The notes beneath the pieces were generated by a model. The model was not told the origin of the DNA. It saw only the letters and a list, made by a program, of their open reading frames with translations, and searched no databases. Positions 7,783-17,308 of a stretch of 64,000 nucleotides of DNA are shown here, piece after piece. Location of the stretch: assembly GCF_946220915.1 (NCBI RefSeq), contig NZ_CAMIHH010000003.1, positions 1 to 64,000 on the forward strand. The letters are read 5' to 3'. The translations under genes were made by a program, and so were the position numbers. Position 1 is the first letter of the stretch, and every line of letters starts with the position of its first letter. The DNA comes from an uncultured Flavobacterium sp. (GTDB taxonomy: Bacteria > Bacteroidota > Bacteroidia > Flavobacteriales > Flavobacteriaceae).

Positions 7783-9647
7783 GAAAGATATTACTGCCAA
7801 CACTTATAATTGCCGCAACCGTGCTTATCGTGGCAAGGCTTTTTTATTTACAGATACTTGATGACTCGTACATAAAAAAATCGGAAAACAACGCTATCAA
7901 AATCGTTTATGAATATCCGGAGCGGGGATATATTTATGACCGTAATGGCGAATTGCTGGTAGCCAACCAGCCGTCTTATGACATTATGGTCACCCCAGGC
8001 GAAATGGATAAGGAAAACGGCACCGATACCCTACAGGTATGCAGGCTGCTCAACGTATCTAAAGAGTACTTCATAGAGCGCATACAAAAAGCAAAAACGT
8101 ACAGCCCAAAGCTTCCCTCTATATTTTTACCGCAGCTAAGCAAACGTGAATTTGCTGCTTTCCAGGAGCAGATTCGCAGGTTTAAGGGCTTTTCCATCGT
8201 AAAGCGCTCTTTAAGGGATTACCAGGTAAATGTGGGTGCGAATGTATTTGGCTACATAGCGCAGGTTAATGATGCCATAATAAAGAAACATCCGTACTAC
8301 AAAAGCGGCGACCTTATAGGCAAGCAGGGCGTCGAGGAAATGTATGAAGAATACCTGCGCGGCATAAAGGGCGTAAAATACATCCAAAAGGACCGTGACA
8401 ACCGCGAGATAGGCTCCTTTAAAGATGGCATATATGATACCATAGCGGTGCAGGGCCAGGATATTACACTAACCCTTGACAGGGAACTTCAAAAATATGG
8501 CGAAGCGCTCATGTTTGAAAAGCGTGGCGGGATTGTAGCCTTAGAGCCGAAAACGGGCGAGATACTGGCACTGGTTACAGCACCGTCTTATGACCCTGCC
8601 TTACTCGTGGGCCGCGAACGCTCCAAAAACTACACGGCAATGTACAAAGATACTATTGCCATGCCTTTGTTTGACCGTGGCCTGCTGGCAGAGTATCCTC
8701 CCGGCTCACCCTTTAAAATATTATCCGGGCTCATAGGTCTCCAGGAAGAAGTGATTGATGAAAACAGCACTTTTCCCTGCCATCACGGATTTTCATATGG
8801 TCGCGGCGCTTTCATGAAATGCCACTGCCCCGGCGGCAACATCCAGCTTCATAACGGCATTTACAAATCATGTAATGCTTATTTTGCCAATGCATTCAAG
8901 CTTTCGATAGACAAATACCCTAAGCCTCAATTTGGGGTGGATGCGTGGAGTAACCACCTAAGAAGCTTCGGCCTGGGCGATTTCCTAGGCTATGACCTGC
9001 CCCCGGGAAGAAAGGGGCATATCCCGACATCCAAATTTTATAAACGCTTTTATCCGAACGGAGGCTGGAGGAGCTCTACCATAATATCAAACTCCATAGG
9101 ACAGGGAGAAATATCCATGACACCCATACAGCTTGCCAACATGATGGCAACCGTAGCCAATGAAGGATATTACTATACGCCGCACATCATCAAGAAAATC
9201 GAAGGTAAACCAATCGACAAAAAATTTACCACCAGGCATTACACCACTATCGACAAGCAATATTTTAAACCGGTAATCGATGGCCTTTTTGATGTATATA
9301 ACCTGGGGACAGCCCGAGGTGTGCGTGTAGAAGGCATCGAAATATGTGGCAAGACCGGTACTGCCGAAAACTTTACCAAGATCAACGGGGTGCGTACACA
9401 GCTTACCGACCACTCAATTTTTGTAGCCTTTGCACCACGCCACGACCCTAAAATTGCCATAGCTGTATTTGTTGAAAACGGTTATTGGGGTGCACGTTGG
9501 GCTGGACCAATTGCGAGCCTTATGATCGAAAAATACCTTAAAGGCAAAATAACAAGGACAGATCTCGAAACCAAGATGCTTACCCAGGGGCTGAAAGAAG
9601 AATATGCCAAGGCAGTGAGTGGGCAGCCGTTTAGCATTAATAATTAA
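7779..9647 (+). CDS. mrdA: Penicillin-binding protein 2 (elongation transpeptidase)
   Basis: PBP2 is the class B peptidoglycan transpeptidase of the elongasome and partner of RodA. The 622-residue protein has an N-terminal membrane anchor (about 5-22), a PBP dimerisation domain (about 45-215) and a transpeptidase domain. All three penicilloyl-serine motifs are present: SPFK at 310-313 (catalytic Ser310), SCN at 364-366 and KTG at 525-527. The start overlaps the mreD stop by 4 bases and rodA begins at the next base after its stop, so translation of the pair is likely coupled. Confidence 0.97.
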   Translation: MRKILLPTLIIAATVLIVARLFYLQILDDSYIKKSENNAIKIVYEYPERGYIYDRNGELLVANQPSYDIMVTPGEMDKENGTDTLQVCRLLNVSKEYFIERIQKAKTYSPKLPSIFLPQLSKREFAAFQEQIRRFKGFSIVKRSLRDYQVNVGANVFGYIAQVNDAIIKKHPYYKSGDLIGKQGVEEMYEEYLRGIKGVKYIQKDRDNREIGSFKDGIYDTIAVQGQDITLTLDRELQKYGEALMFEKRGGIVALEPKTGEILALVTAPSYDPALLVGRERSKNYTAMYKDTIAMPLFDRGLLAEYPPGSPFKILSGLIGLQEEVIDENSTFPCHHGFSYGRGAFMKCHCPGGNIQLHNGIYKSCNAYFANAFKLSIDKYPKPQFGVDAWSNHLRSFGLGDFLGYDLPPGRKGHIPTSKFYKRFYPNGGWRSSTIISNSIGQGEISMTPIQLANMMATVANEGYYYTPHIIKKIEGKPIDKKFTTRHYTTIDKQYFKPVIDGLFDVYNLGTARGVRVEGIEICGKTGTAENFTKINGVRTQLTDHSIFVAFAPRHDPKIAIAVFVENGYWGARWAGPIASLMIEKYLKGKITRTDLETKMLTQGLKEEYAKAVSGQPFSINN

Positions 9648-10904
9648 ATGAAGAACCAGGGCGTTACCAATAATCTGGACTGGATAACCATACTGCTTTA
9701 TGCGGTATTGGTCATCATGGGATGGATGACGATCTACTCGGCTTCGCTGCCCGAGAAGGCTACTTCGCTATTTGACATCGGGCAGATATACGGCAAGCAG
9801 ATCATGTTTATCCTTACGGGCATACCGCTAATCATTGTAGTGCTTACCATGGATGCCAAAATATACGAGAAATATTCGCTCATCTTTTACGGATTAGGGA
9901 TCGTTCTTTTGGCAGGGCTGTTCGTTGCCGGTAAAACCATTAAGGGCCAAACCAACTGGTACTCGTTTGGCGGGTTCAGCTTGCAGCCTTCGGAATTTGC
10001 CAAGATCGGTACCGCGCTGATACTTTCCAAATACCTTAGCGATGTCCAGATCAACCTTTCAAAGGTAAACCACCAGCTCCTTGCCTTTGCCATTATCATT
10101 TTACCGGTAATGCTTATCATGATGCAGCCGGATGCAGGGAGCGCCATGATATTCGGGGCATTTTTCCTGGTGCTTTATCGCGAGGGATTGCCGGGCTGGT
10201 ACCTGCTTACGGGTGCAACAGCTATTTTGCTGTTCTTTTTATCCCTGCTGGTAAAGCCCTATTTCATAGTTGGCGCTGCCTTGATAATCATAGTAGTGCA
10301 ATACGTACTCACACGCCGCGCCTACCGCAATCCTATCTTGTCAGCGCTTATTTTTGTAGCCATAGCGGGGTTTGTATTTTCGGTAGACTATGTCTATGAA
10401 AATGTATTGGAAGACCACCAGAAGGACCGTATAAATGTCCTATTTGACAAAGACGTGAACCAGCAGGCCGAAGGATACAATCTCAACCAGTCGATGATCG
10501 CCATCGGATCCGGGGGGTGGTTGGGCAAAGGCTGGCTCGAAGGCACACAAACCAAGGGAGGCTTTGTCCCGGAGCAGCATACCGACTACATTTTTACAAC
10601 CGTAGGCGAGGAATGGGGCTTTGTAGGCGCATTAGTGGTAATCGCAGTCTTTATTACACTGCTCCTGCGCATCATCTACCTGGCGGAAAGGCAAAAATCC
10701 AAATTCAGCCGTACATACGGGTACTGTGTCGCGGCCATATTGTTCATGCACTTTTTTGTGAACATAACCATGCTAATCAAGCTGTTCCCTACCATTGGCG
10801 TACCGTTGCCTTTCTTCTCGTATGGGGGGTCGAGCCTTTGGGCGTTTACCATATTGCTGTTCATTTTTATTAAAATGGATGCCAATAAGGTGAATGAATG
10901 GTAG
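9648..10904 (+). CDS. rodA: Rod shape-determining protein RodA (SEDS glycosyltransferase)
   Basis: RodA is the SEDS-family peptidoglycan polymerase that uses lipid II and works with PBP2. The 418 residues form about ten membrane segments. SEDS hallmarks include LQPSEFAKIG after the first helices, QPDAGSAMIF, a large periplasmic loop, and the C-terminal PFFSYGGSS motif. It is the last gene of the mre operon. Downstream lies a heptad repeat and a hairpin rather than a clear T-tract terminator. Confidence 0.97.
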   Translation: MKNQGVTNNLDWITILLYAVLVIMGWMTIYSASLPEKATSLFDIGQIYGKQIMFILTGIPLIIVVLTMDAKIYEKYSLIFYGLGIVLLAGLFVAGKTIKGQTNWYSFGGFSLQPSEFAKIGTALILSKYLSDVQINLSKVNHQLLAFAIIILPVMLIMMQPDAGSAMIFGAFFLVLYREGLPGWYLLTGATAILLFFLSLLVKPYFIVGAALIIIVVQYVLTRRAYRNPILSALIFVAIAGFVFSVDYVYENVLEDHQKDRINVLFDKDVNQQAEGYNLNQSMIAIGSGGWLGKGWLEGTQTKGGFVPEQHTDYIFTTVGEEWGFVGALVVIAVFITLLLRIIYLAERQKSKFSRTYGYCVAAILFMHFFVNITMLIKLFPTIGVPLPFFSYGGSSLWAFTILLFIFIKMDANKVNEW

Positions 10905-10909
10905 GAGGG

Positions 10910-11032
10910 TTTTCAGTTGACGGTTTACAGTTGACAATTGAACTCGGATCGGGCGGATGTCGCTGATTTTAGTTGAAGCATCCTACATCAGGCATGAGCG
11001 AAGCTGCCCCTTCTCCTTTGGAGTGGTTGGGG
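10910..11032. repeat. Heptad repeats plus hairpin between rodA and oppC-like gene
   Basis: Positions 10910-10944 are five consecutive 7-mers (TTTTCAG, TTGACGG, TTTACAG, TTGACAA, TTGAACT). At 11007-11032 a nested inverted repeat (CCCC..CTCC-TTT-GGAG..GGGG) could act as a terminator between the convergent rodA and permease genes. The remainder (10945-11006) shows nothing I recognise. Confidence 0.55.
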
Positions 11033-11033
11033 A

Positions 11034-12137
11034 TTATTCACTCTTTACATCCAGCGCATCCCTTAATGCATTCCCCACCATCATGAATGCAAGCACCAAC
11101 AGCAGCATTGCAATGCCCGGTGCCAGTGCCAGATACGGCTTACCAAGGATGATGTAATTATAATGGTCCTTGATCATGCCGCCCCAGCTTGGTATGGGTG
11201 GCTGCGCGCCAAGGCCCAGGAAGCTAAGGCCGCTTTCTACAAGTATGGCCGAAGCAAAGTTGGCTGCCGAGATAACGATAACCGGTGCCATGCTGTTGGG
11301 CAGTATATGATTGAATATTATCCGTGAATTCCTATAGCCCAAAGCCCTTGCTGCGGTAACGAACTGCATCTGTTTGATGCTCATAACCTGGCCGCGTACC
11401 ACACGCGCTACCTCTACCCACATGGTAAGGCCTACGGCAACGAATACCTGCCAAAATCCTTTGCCCAATGCCAGGGTAATGGCGATGACCAAAAGCAGCG
11501 TAGGTATCGACCAGATAATATTGACCAGCCACATCACGAAAGCATCGGCCCTGCCGCCGTAATAGCCTGCAATAGCCCCAAAGAATATCCCTACTGCAAG
11601 CGAGATGAATACTGCTACAAAACCTATCGCAATAGAAACTCTCGACCCAATAATAAGCCTGCTCAGCAGGTCGCGCCCCTGGCTATCAGTACCGAGAATG
11701 AATTTCTGTTCCTTTATGTATTCGCCGGCAATGGTTTCCGCTTTGGCATCATTGCCAAATGATGAAAGCGGGATCGTTTTGGAAATGGCAAGTGAATGGT
11801 CGTTGGTGTATTCTTCATAAGTCAGGCTGTCGCCCGTTATCCGATATTTCAGAATGGGGATTTTCTGTTCCGGCGTTTGCCGTCCTGTAAAGTATTCTGC
11901 AAATGTTGTGGGTTCCGCTGGGAAATGCAGCATTGTAACCGTAAACCCGGGCAATTGCGAATGGATGGAAAGGTCGCCCCAGTTCGCATTCTTTGTTTTG
12001 TCAGGAGCCAGTACGTAGGCGAATATGGAAATGAAAAGCAATACCGCTATGAACCCTAAACTTAAAACGCCCCAAAAGTTCTTTTTAAACTTTTGGAGCG
12101 CCAAGCCTGTAAGCGACTGATTTGCCTTATCCATCAA
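11034..12137 (-). CDS. OppC/DppC-type ABC transporter permease, orphan
   Basis: This is an inner-membrane permease of the peptide/nickel transporter family (BPD_transp_1 with an OppC_N segment). Of 367 residues, 24-44 form the first membrane segment; GTDSQGRDLLSRLI (149-162) begins the core, and the EAA-type loop AARALGYRNSRIIFNHILPN and FLGLGAQPPIPSWG are typical of OppC. About 100 extra residues (45-145) sit between the first helix and the core; normal OppC proteins have a much shorter linker. The partner permease, ATPases and binding protein are not adjacent. It begins 3 bases after the protease gene, so the two are cotranscribed. Confidence 0.9.
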   Translation of the reverse strand: MMDKANQSLTGLALQKFKKNFWGVLSLGFIAVLLFISIFAYVLAPDKTKNANWGDLSIHSQLPGFTVTMLHFPAEPTTFAEYFTGRQTPEQKIPILKYRITGDSLTYEEYTNDHSLAISKTIPLSSFGNDAKAETIAGEYIKEQKFILGTDSQGRDLLSRLIIGSRVSIAIGFVAVFISLAVGIFFGAIAGYYGGRADAFVMWLVNIIWSIPTLLLVIAITLALGKGFWQVFVAVGLTMWVEVARVVRGQVMSIKQMQFVTAARALGYRNSRIIFNHILPNSMAPVIVISAANFASAILVESGLSFLGLGAQPPIPSWGGMIKDHYNYIILGKPYLALAPGIAMLLLVLAFMMVGNALRDALDVKSE

Positions 12138-12140
12138 CCG

Positions 12141-14327
12141 TTACTTAGTTTTTTGCAGCGATTGCTTCTGTACATTGGCAGCAGCTTTCCCTGATGATTT
12201 GGGCTGCATATCATTAAGTATGTTCAGGGCTTCTTCTACATAAATGTCTTTTGAAAGGCTTTCATACCACCTTTCCTTCTTCTCTGCCAGTGAAGGGTCT
12301 TTTTTGAAGATTTCTTTTTCATAAGGCAATGCTTCAAATTTAAGGCTGCTTTTATAATCGTTAAGCGCTTTGAATTTTTTCGCTACTGCTTCATTTTTGG
12401 CTGCTTCTGCCTTAAACTTGTCAGCATTCAGGCTGTATGTATTTTCATCTTTTTTGGCATTTACCCATTTTGCATTCTCATCCATCAGCCTGAATTGTGC
12501 ATTGGCCTCAATCCTTTTTTTACTGTTGGCAATTACGCCTGCAAAATTGTTCCTTACCTGCTTGTAGGCTGCCGGGTCAATCTTATCATACGGCATGGCA
12601 TTATCGGTATCGCGTTCACCCATGTCGATGTAAGTAAACCTGTCCGGCATGATGATGTCACTGTATACACCCTCTCTCTGTACAGAGCCTCCGTTTATCC
12701 TGTAATACTTTTGCGTAGTGGTTTTCAACGCCCCAAGGTCGCCAAAGCTGTCATCGCGCACAAACTGGTTCAGGTCGATGATATTCTGCACGGTGCCTTT
12801 GCCGTAGGTGTGTTTGCTGCCCAGGATGAGGCCACGGTTATAGTCCTGTATAGCTGCCGCAAAAATCTCCGAAGCCGAAGCCGAGAAGTTATTTACCAGC
12901 ACTACCAGCGGACCATCCCACTGTACTCTCGAATCTTTATCGTTCAGCACCTCTTTTTTCTTGCCGCTCGATTTTACCTGCACCACAGGTCCTTCGGGAA
13001 TAAAAAGCCCTGCCATGTCCACCACGGTCCTCAAGGCGCCACCGCCGTTATCGCGAAGGTCTACAATGATGCCCTCAACACCTTGCTTTTTCAGGCGCTC
13101 TACTTCAAGGGCTACATCCTTGGCGGCATCACGGTTATCTTTATTTTCAAAGTCGATGTAAAATTTGGGCAGGTTGATGATGCCATATAGCTTGCCGTCT
13201 TTATTTACCACGCTGGACTTTGCGTAGGTTTCCTCAATCTCCACAACCTCCCTGACGATGGCTATGACTTTTATTGAGCCATCCACTTTTTTTACGGTAA
13301 GGCGTACTTCAGTGCCTTTAGGCCCTTTTATCTTTTTTACCACATCATCGAGGCGTATACCGGCAATGTCAACCGGGTCGCCGGTGCCCTGTGCCACTTT
13401 CATGATAAGGTCGCCCTGCTCCAGTTCTTTGCCCCTCCAGGCCGGTCCGCCAGGGATGAGTTCTGAGATTTCTATAAAATCGCCTTTCTTCTGAAGCCTG
13501 GCACCGATGCCTTCAAGGGATCCTCTCATGCTCGTATCGAACTTCTCTTTATCATCCGGCGCAAAATAATAGGTATGCGGATCGAAACGTTCGGCAATGG
13601 CATTGAGGTAAATACTGAACCATTCGTCGCGCTTGAAGTCTTTAATGAAAGAAAAGTAATCGTTTAGCGATTTAAGTGTCGACTCGCGGGCTTCTTTTTC
13701 AAGTTCGGCAAAAGTTTTTTTCGGCTCAAAAGCCTTTCCTTTGTCAGTATCCTTTTTAGCGATCTCCTCCTGTAGCTTTTCCTTATCGGTTACAGTAGAA
13801 AGTACAGAAAGCTTCAGCTGTTTCTCCCAACGGTCCCTAAGTTCGCCATCGTTTTTCACGTAGGGCATTTTTTCATAATCCACGTTGAACTGCTCGTCTT
13901 TTTTAAAGTCAAACGGCTTTGCCAGTATTTCTTTATAAAAGCCCTCCGCCTCTTTGATCCTTTCCAGCAAGCGCTTGTTGGTAAGGTTAAAGAAGGTAAG
14001 GTCCCTGGCAATGATCATATCGTCTATCTGGTCTTCATACTTAGAGAACTCGTTGATATCCGACTGCGTAAAAAACCTTTTCGACGGATCGATCTGCTCA
14101 AGGTAGCTTTTGTAAACGCCTTTTGAAAAAGCATCGTCTATTTTTGCCGGGTCATAGTGGCCCTTCTCAATTACATACGTTAATAGTTCCAGCAGTACCA
14201 TGTCCTTATCAGGATCACCCTGCTTTTTGGCAGTACCCGGCATGAAACTCCATAGCGCTACCGACAGTATCGCTACAAACAAAAGTATTTTATAATTTCT
14301 CTTCATAAACTTTATAACGGCATTCAT
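12141..14327 (-). CDS. prc: Tail-specific (carboxyl-terminal processing) protease Prc/CtpA, S41A
   Basis: This periplasmic serine protease degrades or trims proteins from their C terminus; in other bacteria Prc processes wall hydrolases and PBP3. The 728-residue protein has an N-terminal signal anchor, a long alpha-helical N-terminal domain, a PDZ domain (GIGARLQKKG to VRLTVKK), and the S41 core with DLRDNGGGAL, the Ser motif FSASASEIFAA near residue 482 and the Lys in TYGKGTVQ near 508. A C-terminal DUF3340-like helical domain follows. Two in-frame ATGs (14327, 14306) are both plausible. It shares a transcript with the downstream OppC-like permease. Confidence 0.94.
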   Translation of the reverse strand: MNAVIKFMKRNYKILLFVAILSVALWSFMPGTAKKQGDPDKDMVLLELLTYVIEKGHYDPAKIDDAFSKGVYKSYLEQIDPSKRFFTQSDINEFSKYEDQIDDMIIARDLTFFNLTNKRLLERIKEAEGFYKEILAKPFDFKKDEQFNVDYEKMPYVKNDGELRDRWEKQLKLSVLSTVTDKEKLQEEIAKKDTDKGKAFEPKKTFAELEKEARESTLKSLNDYFSFIKDFKRDEWFSIYLNAIAERFDPHTYYFAPDDKEKFDTSMRGSLEGIGARLQKKGDFIEISELIPGGPAWRGKELEQGDLIMKVAQGTGDPVDIAGIRLDDVVKKIKGPKGTEVRLTVKKVDGSIKVIAIVREVVEIEETYAKSSVVNKDGKLYGIINLPKFYIDFENKDNRDAAKDVALEVERLKKQGVEGIIVDLRDNGGGALRTVVDMAGLFIPEGPVVQVKSSGKKKEVLNDKDSRVQWDGPLVVLVNNFSASASEIFAAAIQDYNRGLILGSKHTYGKGTVQNIIDLNQFVRDDSFGDLGALKTTTQKYYRINGGSVQREGVYSDIIMPDRFTYIDMGERDTDNAMPYDKIDPAAYKQVRNNFAGVIANSKKRIEANAQFRLMDENAKWVNAKKDENTYSLNADKFKAEAAKNEAVAKKFKALNDYKSSLKFEALPYEKEIFKKDPSLAEKKERWYESLSKDIYVEEALNILNDMQPKSSGKAAANVQKQSLQKTK

Positions 14328-14428
14328 TAGTTTTATCTTATTACAATTTACAATAAAAAGCGTGCCAAACCTCCCTCATCTCCAAAAAACTTCATTTTGC
14401 TGCTGCTGTGTGAAATTGCGTAATTTAG

Positions 14429-14436
14429 CAAACGTA
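14429..14436 (-). promoter_or_regulatory. -7 promoter element for prc
   Basis: On the minus strand this reads TACGTTTG, a TAnnTTTG match about 100 bases before the prc start. It is the only such match in the divergent prc/surE gap. No -33 box at standard spacing is seen. Confidence 0.4.
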
Positions 14437-14470
14437 AAAGTACAATACTTATTTTTAATTCTGCCAAACA

Positions 14471-15247
14471 ATGAAGAAAAAACCGCTGATACTGGTTACC
14501 AACGACGATGGAATTTCGGCACCAGGCATAAGGGCGCTCATAGCCGTAATGAAAGAACTCGGTGAAGTGGTAGTCGTTGCCCCGGACAGCCCACAGTCGG
14601 CTACCGGACATGCCATAACCATCAACAGTACGCTTTTCATCAATAAAATAGATCTTGATGCCGACATTGAGCAGGAATACTCCTGTAGCGGCACACCGGT
14701 AGACTGCGTGAAATTTGCCGTTAACGAAATACTAAAACGCAAGCCCGACCTGTGTGTGAGTGGTGTAAACCATGGCTCCAACTCTTCCATAAACGTGATC
14801 TATTCCGGCACCATGAGCGCCGCTGTCGAGGCTGGCATTGAGGGTATTCCCGCCATTGGATTTTCGTTGCTTGACTATAATTGGGATGCTGATTTTGAGC
14901 CCACGAAACCCTTCATCAGGAATATTGCACAGCAGGTGCTGGAAAACGGCCTGCCTGAAGGCGTAATACTTAACGTGAATTTCCCAAAGCTCAAAAGGAA
15001 TGACATAAAGGGCATAAAAGTATGCCGCCAGGCAAAGGCCATGTGGGTGGAAAGCTTTGATAAGCGCACCAACCCCATGGGGCGCGACTACTACTGGCTG
15101 GGCGGTAAATTTGTAAACCTTGACAACGGCGAGGACACCGACGAATGGGCGCTCGCCAACGGCTATATCTCGATGGTTCCTGTGCAATTTGACCTTACGG
15201 CCCATCATGCCATGCAGGTGCTGAATGGCTGGGAGCTGAATAAATGA
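14471..15247 (+). CDS. surE: 5'/3'-nucleotidase SurE
   Basis: SurE is a metal-dependent survival nucleotidase that dephosphorylates nucleoside monophosphates. The 258 residues have the N-terminal metal-binding TNDDG motif (residues 10-14), PDSPQSATGHAIT and the SGVNHGSN loop with its conserved Asn. lpxB follows after 47 bases but has its own -7 box. Confidence 0.97.
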   Translation: MKKKPLILVTNDDGISAPGIRALIAVMKELGEVVVVAPDSPQSATGHAITINSTLFINKIDLDADIEQEYSCSGTPVDCVKFAVNEILKRKPDLCVSGVNHGSNSSINVIYSGTMSAAVEAGIEGIPAIGFSLLDYNWDADFEPTKPFIRNIAQQVLENGLPEGVILNVNFPKLKRNDIKGIKVCRQAKAMWVESFDKRTNPMGRDYYWLGGKFVNLDNGEDTDEWALANGYISMVPVQFDLTAHHAMQVLNGWELNK

Positions 15248-15266
15248 CGATTTAATTTATTAATGC

Positions 15267-15274
15267 TATTTTTG
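15267..15274 (+). promoter_or_regulatory. -7 promoter element for lpxB
   Basis: TATTTTTG is a full TAnnTTTG match 20 bases before the lpxB ATG. Confidence 0.55.
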
Positions 15275-15294
15275 GCAAAGCAAAATATGCGGCA

Positions 15295-16407
15295 ATGAAA
15301 TACTACATTATAGCCGGTGAGGCATCGGGCGACCTGCATGGCTCCAACCTGATGAAAGAACTTTTCAAAAAAGACCCCGGGGCCGATATCCGTTTTTGGG
15401 GTGGCGACCTTATGCAGGCTGCAGGTGGTACGCTCGTTAAGCACTACCGCGACCTGGCCTTCATGGGCTTTGCCGAAGTAGTTCAAAACCTGGGCACGAT
15501 ACTCAACAACATTAAATTATGCAAACGGGACATCATGGCCTTTCAGCCGGATGCCATTATTTTCATCGACTACCCGGGCTTTAACATGCGCATAGCCAAA
15601 TGGGCAAAGCAACGGGGCATAAAAACACACTATTACATTTCTCCGCAAATATGGGCCTGGAAAGAAAACCGGATAAAGGCCATACGCCGCGATGTGGACC
15701 ATATGTACATCATCCTGCCCTTTGAGAAAGATTTTTATGAGAAGAAACACAATTTTGCAGTAGAATTTGTGGGCCATCCGCTGATCGATGCCATACATAA
15801 CCGTAAAAAAACCGATGCGCAAAAATTTAAACAGGAGCACGGGCTCGACGACAGGCCCGTGATAGCGCTGTTGCCCGGCAGCAGGAAGCAGGAAATAGCC
15901 AAAATGCTTGAGGTAATGCTGTCGGTTGTGGATGATTTCCCGGAGCACCAGTTTGTAATTGCAGGCGCGCCTTCGCAGGAGTATGCCTTTTACAGTCAGT
16001 TTTTGGGTAGCAGCAACGTTAAGTTCATTTCCAACAAAACCTATGACCTGTTGAGCATTGCCTATGCCGCACTGGTGACATCCGGCACTGCCACTTTGGA
16101 AACCGCATTGTTTGGAGTTCCCGAAGTGGTTTGCTACAAGGGCGGATGGATTTCCTACCAGATAGCAAGGCGCATCATAACCCTCAAATATATTTCGCTG
16201 GTCAACCTTATCATGGATAAAGAAGTTGTAAAGGAACTTATACAGGATGATTTTAACAAACACAATTTAAAGGCCGAACTGCAAAAACTACTGGCCCCCG
16301 ATTATCGCCTGAACCTGCTGGAACAGTACGGTTTACTTGAGGAGAAGCTGGGCGGCGAAGGTGCCAGCGAGAAAACAGCAAGCCTCATAATCAAACATTT
16401 AACATGA
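15295..16407 (+). CDS. lpxB: Lipid-A-disaccharide synthase
   Basis: LpxB condenses UDP-2,3-diacylglucosamine with lipid X to form the lipid A disaccharide at the cytoplasmic face of the inner membrane. The 370 residues are typical for the GT19 family. Visible motifs are GEASGDLHG at the N terminus, YISPQIWAWKENR, FVGHPL, ALLPGSRKQEI and the donor-binding TSGTATLETALFGVPEVVCYK. The gene lies between surE and an NlpC/P60 peptidase, each with its own -7 box. Confidence 0.97.
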   Translation: MKYYIIAGEASGDLHGSNLMKELFKKDPGADIRFWGGDLMQAAGGTLVKHYRDLAFMGFAEVVQNLGTILNNIKLCKRDIMAFQPDAIIFIDYPGFNMRIAKWAKQRGIKTHYYISPQIWAWKENRIKAIRRDVDHMYIILPFEKDFYEKKHNFAVEFVGHPLIDAIHNRKKTDAQKFKQEHGLDDRPVIALLPGSRKQEIAKMLEVMLSVVDDFPEHQFVIAGAPSQEYAFYSQFLGSSNVKFISNKTYDLLSIAYAALVTSGTATLETALFGVPEVVCYKGGWISYQIARRIITLKYISLVNLIMDKEVVKELIQDDFNKHNLKAELQKLLAPDYRLNLLEQYGLLEEKLGGEGASEKTASLIIKHLT

Positions 16408-16437
16408 TCTCTTAAAATTTCTTTAAAATAATTTTTC

Positions 16438-16445
16438 TATATTTG
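16438..16445 (+). promoter_or_regulatory. -7 promoter element for the NlpC/P60 gene
   Basis: TATATTTG is a full TAnnTTTG match 35 bases before the TTG start codon of the peptidase gene, in an AT-rich leader. Confidence 0.55.
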
Positions 16446-16480
16446 CCACAAAACGAAGTATAATTATAAGATAAAACGAT

Positions 16481-17224
16481 TTGAGACACCTCCGCCCTAT
16501 CACCCTGATTTTGTTCCTCATTGCATCATTTAGCGCCAAGGCACAAATTGTAACTTCCAAAAAAGAAGCCCAAAAAAAGGGTATCTATTCCTATACTGAG
16601 AAAGCTGCACCTGCAACATCTCCTGCCGCTAAAAGGACGGCCGTGATAAAAGAAACAGCTTCTCTTGAAAGCAAAGACTTTGTTGCTTTTGAGCCAGTAC
16701 AAAAAAAGGAAATAATCAAAGGGCAGGGAAAACCTGAAATCGCAGCCCAGAAGCCTAAAAAAGGCAAAAAAAATCTTAAACATCTTCTTACAGATACTGC
16801 TGACCCTGATTTTCAGCCCGAAAACGACAACTACCTTGCATTGCAGATTGTAAACAACGCCCTGGATTTTGTGGGTGTACGCTACAGGGCAGGTGGCACA
16901 TCGAGGGATGGAATGGACTGCTCCGGGATGGTATTTACAACTTTTAAGATATTCGACATTACTTTGCCAAGAAGTTCGCGTGACATGGCCGGCGCAGGCC
17001 AGGAGGTAAAGCTTTCTGAAGTAAAAAAGGGCGACCTCCTTCTTTTCAAGAACAGCCATAACAGCAGGAGCATCAACCATGTGGGCATCGTATCGGAAGT
17101 AACCGATGAAGGCGAAGTACTGTTTGTTCATTCTTCTACAAGTTCGGGCGTTATTGTATCATCAATGAATGAAGCCTATCACTCACGTACTTTCGTACAG
17201 GCCAACCGTGTCATAGAGAATTAA
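16481..17224 (+). CDS. Secreted NlpC/P60 (C40) peptidoglycan endopeptidase
   Basis: This is a likely murein endopeptidase cutting the D-gamma-Glu-mDAP bond in stem peptides. The 247 residues begin with a signal peptide (cleavage near SAKAQ), then a low-complexity Lys/Ala/Pro-rich linker of about 100 residues, then the NlpC/P60 domain with the triad Cys147 (DCSGM), His200 (NHVG) and His217 (VHSS). The start is a TTG; no ATG gives the signal peptide in frame, and a -7 box sits 35 bases upstream. Confidence 0.93.
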   Translation: MRHLRPITLILFLIASFSAKAQIVTSKKEAQKKGIYSYTEKAAPATSPAAKRTAVIKETASLESKDFVAFEPVQKKEIIKGQGKPEIAAQKPKKGKKNLKHLLTDTADPDFQPENDNYLALQIVNNALDFVGVRYRAGGTSRDGMDCSGMVFTTFKIFDITLPRSSRDMAGAGQEVKLSEVKKGDLLLFKNSHNSRSINHVGIVSEVTDEGEVLFVHSSTSSGVIVSSMNEAYHSRTFVQANRVIEN

Positions 17225-17284
17225 CCTTATCGCGGTATTTTACCATATAAGGCATCCGATAACACTTAACACAGGACTTTTGCG

Positions 17285-17292
17285 TATGTTTG
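17285..17292 (+). promoter_or_regulatory. -7 promoter element for comEC
   Basis: TATGTTTG matches TAnnTTTG, 16 bases before the comEC ATG. Confidence 0.5.
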
Positions 17293-17308
17293 CCTCAATT
17301 CCCGGTTT

